Source: Paracoccaceae bacterium
GTDB taxonomy: Bacteria; Pseudomonadota; Alphaproteobacteria; Rhodobacterales; Rhodobacteraceae
Direction: 5' to 3'
Length of the DNA stretch: 8,153 bases
NCBI GenBank assembly: GCA_021767525.1
Contig: JAASTF010000134.1
Location: forward strand, 1 to 8,153
This document shows, in pieces, positions 4,574 to 8,153 of this stretch (position 1 is the stretch's first letter; each line of letters begins with the position of its first letter). The translations under genes were made by a program, and so were the position numbers. The notes under the pieces were generated by a model. The model was not told the origin of the DNA. It saw only the letters and a list, made by a program, of their open reading frames with translations, and made no database searches.

Positions 4574-6922
4574 ATGACCGTGAAAGAAATTTTCGACAGC
4601 ATGGACTACGGCCCCGCCCCCGAAAGCGCGGCCGAGGCGCTGGCTTGGCTGGTTGACCAGGGCGACCGGTTCGGCCATTTCATCGACGGCGCCTTTACCG
4701 ATCCGGGCGACGGGTTCGACAGCCGCAACCCCGCAACGGGCGAGGTGCTGGCCACGCTGACCCAGGCCACCCAGGCGGATGTGGATGCCGCCGTCGCCGC
4801 CGCCCGCCGGGCACAGCCGAAATGGGCGCGGCTGAACGGGCATGGCCGGGCGCGGCACCTTTATGCGCTGGCCCGGATGATCCAGAAACACGCGCGCCTT
4901 TTCGCGGTGCTGGAGACGCTGGACAACGGCAAACCCATCCGCGAGGCGCGCGATATCGACGTGCCGCTGGTGCATCGGCATTTTTATCACCACGCCGGGC
5001 TGGCGCAGCTGATGGACAGCGAATTGCCGGGGCTTGCCCCGCATGGCGTGTGTGGGCAGGTGATCCCGTGGAACTTTCCCCTGCTGATGCTGGCGTGGAA
5101 GGTCGCGCCGGCGCTGGCGGCGGGCAATACCGTGGTGCTGAAACCGGCGGAATATACCTCGCTGACAGCCCTTCTGTTCGCCGATATCTGCCGCCGCGCG
5201 GGGCTGCCCAAGGGGGTGGTGAACATCGTCACCGGCGACGGCATGGCAGGCGAAATGGTGGTCGCGCACAAGGGCATGGACAAGGTGGCCTTTACCGGGT
5301 CGACCGATGTGGGCCGCGCCATCCGCCGCGCGACGGCGGGGCACGGCAAGGCGCTGACGCTCGAGCTGGGGGGCAAATCGGCCTATATCGTGTTTGACGA
5401 CGCTGACCTCGATAGCGCGGTCGAGGGGCTGGTTGACGCGATCTGGTTCAATGGCGGGCAGGTGTGCTGCGCCGGCTCTCGCCTCATCGTGCAGGAAGGC
5501 ATCGCCGAGGAATTCCACCGCCGCCTGCGCACCCGGATGGAAAACCTGCGCATCGGTGACCCGATGGATAAGTGCATTGATGTGGGCGCCATCGTCGACC
5601 AGGCGCAGCGCGATCGCATCGCGCAGATGGTGGCCGGCTGCACCACCGGCCACGTGCACCAGGTGACCGCGCAACTGCCCGCGCAGGGCTGTTTTTATCC
5701 GCCGACGCTGATCACCGGGCTGCAACCCAGCGACCCCTTGATGCAGGAAGAGATCTTCGGCCCGGTTCTGGTGTCCACCACCTTTCGCACCCCGGCCGAG
5801 GCGGTGGAATTGGCCAATGACACCCGCTATGGCCTGGCGGCCAGCGTGTGGTCGGAAAACCTGAACCTGGCGCTGGACGTGGCGCCGAAACTGGTGGCGG
5901 GCGTGATCTGGGTGAACGCCACCAACCTCTTTGATGCCGCCGCCCCCTTTGGCGGGATGCGCGAAAGCGGCTTTGGCCGAGAAGGCGGGTGGGAAGGGCT
6001 GCGCGCCTATCTGCGCGCCGAAGGCAAACCCAAACCGCTGGCCCGGATCGACCCGTTCGAGGGCGATGGCGACGCGCCCGAGGGGCTGGACCGCACGGCG
6101 AAGCTCTATATCGGGGGCAAGCAGGCGCGGCCCGATGGCGGCTATACCCGCACGGTTTTCGGCAAGTCCGGCAAACCCGTGGGCGAGGCGCCGATTGCCA
6201 ACCGCAAGGACATTCGCAACGCGGTTGAGGCGGCGACAGGGGCTGCGGCCAGCTGGGGCAAGACGACGGGCCACGCGCGGGCGCAGATCCTGTATTACAT
6301 CGCGGAAAACCTTGAGGCGCGGGCGGATGAATTCGCCGCGCGGATCGACGCGATGACAGGCGGGCGCAAGGGCAAGAACGAGGTGCAGGCCAGCATCAGC
6401 CGCCTGTTCACATGGGCCGCCTGGGTCGACAAGTTCGATGGCCGGGTCAAGGGCGTGCCGCTGCGCGGTGTGGCGATGGCCATGCGCGCGCCGGTGGGTG
6501 TGATCGGTGCGCTGTGCCCGGACGAGGCGCCTTTGCTTGGGCTGATCTCGGTCATGGGGCCGGCGATGGCGATGGGCAATGCCAGCGTGCTGGTGGCCAG
6601 CGAACCCTACCCGCTGGCGGCGACCGACTTTTATCAGGTGCTGGAAACATCCGACGTGCCAGGCGGCGTGGTGAACGTGCTGACCGGCCCCCATGCCGAG
6701 CTGGCGCCGACACTGGCGCGGCACGCAGGCGTCGATGCGCTGTGGTCGTTCAGCTCGACCGACCTGTCGGCGCAGATCGAAAGGGACAGCGCCGAAACAC
6801 TGAAACGGACATGGGTGAATAACGCACACGCCCGCGACTGGATGGGCGCGGCGGGCGAAGGGCACGCGTTCCTTGACGCCGCGACCGAGGTGAAAACGAT
6901 CTGGGTGCCCTATGGCGAGTAA
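4574..6922 (+). CDS. ALDH16-type double-domain aldehyde dehydrogenase, 782 aa
   Basis: This enzyme should oxidise an aldehyde to the acid with NAD(P)+; acetaldehyde from DeoC is the obvious candidate substrate. Residues 30-500 form a complete ALDH domain: Asn167 in IPWNFP, cofactor Lys190 in VLKPAE, general base Glu264 in LELGGK, nucleophile Cys298 in NGGQVCCAGSR, and Glu393 in QEEIFGPV. Residues 505-782 form a second, shorter ALDH-like domain covering only the N-terminal cofactor half. There Asn167 aligns with Glu651, Lys190 with Val674, Glu264 with Lys744, and no nucleophile Cys region exists. This layout and length match ALDH16, known from Loktanella and, as an enzyme lacking the Cys, from vertebrates. 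The ATG at 4574 follows AAGGG with seven-base spacing. It lies 54 bases after deoC, across a stem-loop, and overlaps the ligase gene by 11 bases. The substrate is not proven by sequence. Confidence 0.93.
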   Translation: MTVKEIFDSMDYGPAPESAAEALAWLVDQGDRFGHFIDGAFTDPGDGFDSRNPATGEVLATLTQATQADVDAAVAAARRAQPKWARLNGHGRARHLYALARMIQKHARLFAVLETLDNGKPIREARDIDVPLVHRHFYHHAGLAQLMDSELPGLAPHGVCGQVIPWNFPLLMLAWKVAPALAAGNTVVLKPAEYTSLTALLFADICRRAGLPKGVVNIVTGDGMAGEMVVAHKGMDKVAFTGSTDVGRAIRRATAGHGKALTLELGGKSAYIVFDDADLDSAVEGLVDAIWFNGGQVCCAGSRLIVQEGIAEEFHRRLRTRMENLRIGDPMDKCIDVGAIVDQAQRDRIAQMVAGCTTGHVHQVTAQLPAQGCFYPPTLITGLQPSDPLMQEEIFGPVLVSTTFRTPAEAVELANDTRYGLAASVWSENLNLALDVAPKLVAGVIWVNATNLFDAAAPFGGMRESGFGREGGWEGLRAYLRAEGKPKPLARIDPFEGDGDAPEGLDRTAKLYIGGKQARPDGGYTRTVFGKSGKPVGEAPIANRKDIRNAVEAATGAAASWGKTTGHARAQILYYIAENLEARADEFAARIDAMTGGRKGKNEVQASISRLFTWAAWVDKFDGRVKGVPLRGVAMAMRAPVGVIGALCPDEAPLLGLISVMGPAMAMGNASVLVASEPYPLAATDFYQVLETSDVPGGVVNVLTGPHAELAPTLARHAGVDALWSFSSTDLSAQIERDSAETLKRTWVNNAHARDWMGAAGEGHAFLDAATEVKTIWVPYGE

Positions 6923-8153
6923 GGCATTCGTCGGCGACTACGACCGGCGCATGGCGCCGGACGAGCTGGAGGCGCTGGCCGCCAAGGGCGCGGGCGCGCT
7001 GGCCGGGCTGGGCATCGGGCCGGATACGCCCGTGGCCGTCATCATGCGCAACGACCTGCCGCAAATGCAGGTGATGCGCGCGATGGCCCATGCGGGCGCG
7101 GTGCTGGTGCCGATCAACTGGCACGCGGCGGCCGACGAGGTGCAGGCCATTTGCGACGACGCGGGCGCGGCGCACGTTATCCTGCACCGCGATCTGGCGC
7201 AGCCGCTTGGCCCCGCGCTGGCAGGACGACAGGTGATCGGCGTGACGCCGGGGCCCGCGCTGCGCGAGGCCTATGGGATCGCGGACAGCACGGCCACCTT
7301 TGGCGATTTTCCGGAATGGGAGGCGCTGGTCGAGGCCGCAGAGCCGCTGCCGACGGGCGAGATGATGCGGCCGCTTTTGCGCTATACCTCGGGCTCGACC
7401 GGGCGGCCCAAGGGGGTGCGTCGCCGCCGCACCGGCCCGCGTCGCGATTTCACCGACCTGCTGCTGCGCGTGGGCGACGAGATGATGGGCCTGCACCCCG
7501 GCGCGCGTTTCTTTACCGCGGCGCCCGTCTATCACTCGGCCCCGTCCACGCTGACCAGCGCAGCGCTGGTCAGCCCCGGCGTTTCGACCCTGTTGGCCCC
7601 GCGCTTCGAGCCCAAGGATTTCCTGACCACCATCGCGCGCGAGCGGATCACCCATATCTACCTTGTGCCCACGATGATGAGCCGGATGCTGAAACTGCCC
7701 GACGCGGTGAAGGCGCGGTATGACCTGTCGTCGGTGGAATTTGCCGTGTCCACGGGCTCGCCCTGGCCGCATGACCTGAAACGCGCGATGATCGAGTGGT
7801 GGGGGCCGGTGTTCTGGGAAAGCTATGGCGCGACCGAGATCGGGTTCATGACCATGGCCTCGAGCGCGGATGCCCTGGAGCGGCCCGGCACCGCGGGGCG
7901 GATGCAGATGGGCGGCACGCTGATGATCCTGGATGAGGATGGCAACGAGCTACCCCCCGGTGAGGTGGGCGAGATTTACGCAAGGATGGATGCGTTCGGA
8001 GGGTTCGATTATTCGAACGACGACGCCAGCCGCGCGGAAAAGCACGGGCATTTCTCGGTCGGCGATCTGGGCTGGGTGGACGAGGACGGATACCTGTTCA
8101 TCACCGACCGCAAGAAGGACATGATCATTTCCGGCGGAGCCAACATCTTTCCC
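6912..8153 (+). CDS. AMP-forming acyl-CoA ligase (ANL superfamily), first 414 residues; 3' end outside window
   Basis: An open frame from ATG 6912 to the window edge encodes an adenylate-forming enzyme that activates a carboxylic acid as acyl-AMP and then makes the CoA thioester. The P-loop motif YTSGSTGRPKGV lies at 158-169, and AAPVYHSAP at 203-211 matches the acyl-pocket region. ESYGATE is at 303-309. GDLGWVDEDGYLFITDRKKD (384-403), holding the ATP-ribose Asp385 and the hinge, is followed by GGANIFP. The C-terminal lid with the catalytic lysine is off the window. It is not a canonical acetyl-CoA synthetase, which is longer and has different motifs; it resembles general short/medium-chain, CaiC- or FadD-like ligases, so the substrate is open. 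The N-terminus is some 20-30 residues shorter than usual. The start overlaps the dehydrogenase gene by 11 bases without a clear ribosome site, pointing to translational coupling. Position after DeoC and an aldehyde dehydrogenase suggests activation of the acid they produce. Confidence 0.93.
   Translation, partial: MASKAFVGDYDRRMAPDELEALAAKGAGALAGLGIGPDTPVAVIMRNDLPQMQVMRAMAHAGAVLVPINWHAAADEVQAICDDAGAAHVILHRDLAQPLGPALAGRQVIGVTPGPALREAYGIADSTATFGDFPEWEALVEAAEPLPTGEMMRPLLRYTSGSTGRPKGVRRRRTGPRRDFTDLLLRVGDEMMGLHPGARFFTAAPVYHSAPSTLTSAALVSPGVSTLLAPRFEPKDFLTTIARERITHIYLVPTMMSRMLKLPDAVKARYDLSSVEFAVSTGSPWPHDLKRAMIEWWGPVFWESYGATEIGFMTMASSADALERPGTAGRMQMGGTLMILDEDGNELPPGEVGEIYARMDAFGGFDYSNDDASRAEKHGHFSVGDLGWVDEDGYLFITDRKKDMIISGGANIFP

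Noticed and set aside
3371..6865. A 1164-codon open frame on the minus strand across deoC and the aldehyde dehydrogenase gene
   Set aside because: Its codons lie exactly opposite the sense codons of both genes, which share one frame. It stays open only because TTA, CTA and TCA codons are rare in high-GC genes. The product is rich in His, Arg and Gln, with no recognisable domain, while both sense proteins are clear families.
6750..7772. A 340-codon minus-strand open frame opposite the acyl-CoA ligase
   Set aside because: It is also in exact register with the sense codons of the ligase, with the same Arg/His/Gly-rich composition and no family character.
1..8153. Search for a novel defence system, mobile element, CRISPR array, tRNA or riboswitch
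   Set aside because: All long coding stretches are assigned to metabolic or signalling families. I saw no transposase, integrase, spacer-repeat pattern, tRNA-like fold or long structured leader.

Overview
The window is high-GC DNA with dense, short-spaced genes. It very probably comes from an alphaproteobacterium of the Rhodobacteraceae (the Rhodobacter/Roseobacter/Loktanella group). Three things point there. The first bases encode the end of an Mcl1-type malyl-CoA lyase. The convergent gap that follows carries a GC-rich hairpin plus 'CCCCGGAG-T-rich-CCAGATGAAG-like' element that, from memory, recurs after genes in this family. The double-domain aldehyde dehydrogenase is of the ALDH16 type, known from Loktanella. 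All assignments come from reading the sequence; no database search was run.

Layout: (1) 1-162, plus strand, last 53 residues of mcl1. (2) 163-276, convergent gap with hairpins that can terminate transcripts from both sides. (3) 277-3368, minus strand, a compact three-gene operon transcribed in the order polytopic membrane protein (DUF4173-like), OmpR/PhoB-type response regulator, sensor histidine kinase. The first junction has 3 bases between stop and start and the second is a 16-base overlap. (4) 3369-3535, divergent intergenic region with four TGCA cores spaced exactly 11 bp apart, a layout typical of OmpR/PhoB-family operators. (5) 3536-8153, plus strand, deoC (deoxyribose-phosphate aldolase of the long, animal-like type), a 782-residue ALDH16-type aldehyde dehydrogenase, and an AMP-forming acyl-CoA ligase that runs off the right edge. 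A 30-base stem-loop sits between deoC and the dehydrogenase gene; the dehydrogenase and ligase genes overlap by 11 bases.

The right-hand operon makes biochemical sense. DeoC splits 2-deoxyribose-5-phosphate into glyceraldehyde-3-phosphate and acetaldehyde, the dehydrogenase could oxidise the aldehyde to the acid, and the ligase could activate the acid to a CoA thioester. If the thioester is acetyl-CoA it could feed the ethylmalonyl-CoA pathway, to which Mcl1 belongs. That link is inference: the ligase is not a canonical acetyl-CoA synthetase. On the left, the kinase has almost no periplasmic sensor, so the co-transcribed membrane protein is a candidate sensory partner.

I found no RNA gene, CRISPR array, insertion sequence, phage gene or broken gene. 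The window looks like ordinary chromosome. The least explained parts are the 11-bp repeat array and the membrane-protein/two-component operon.
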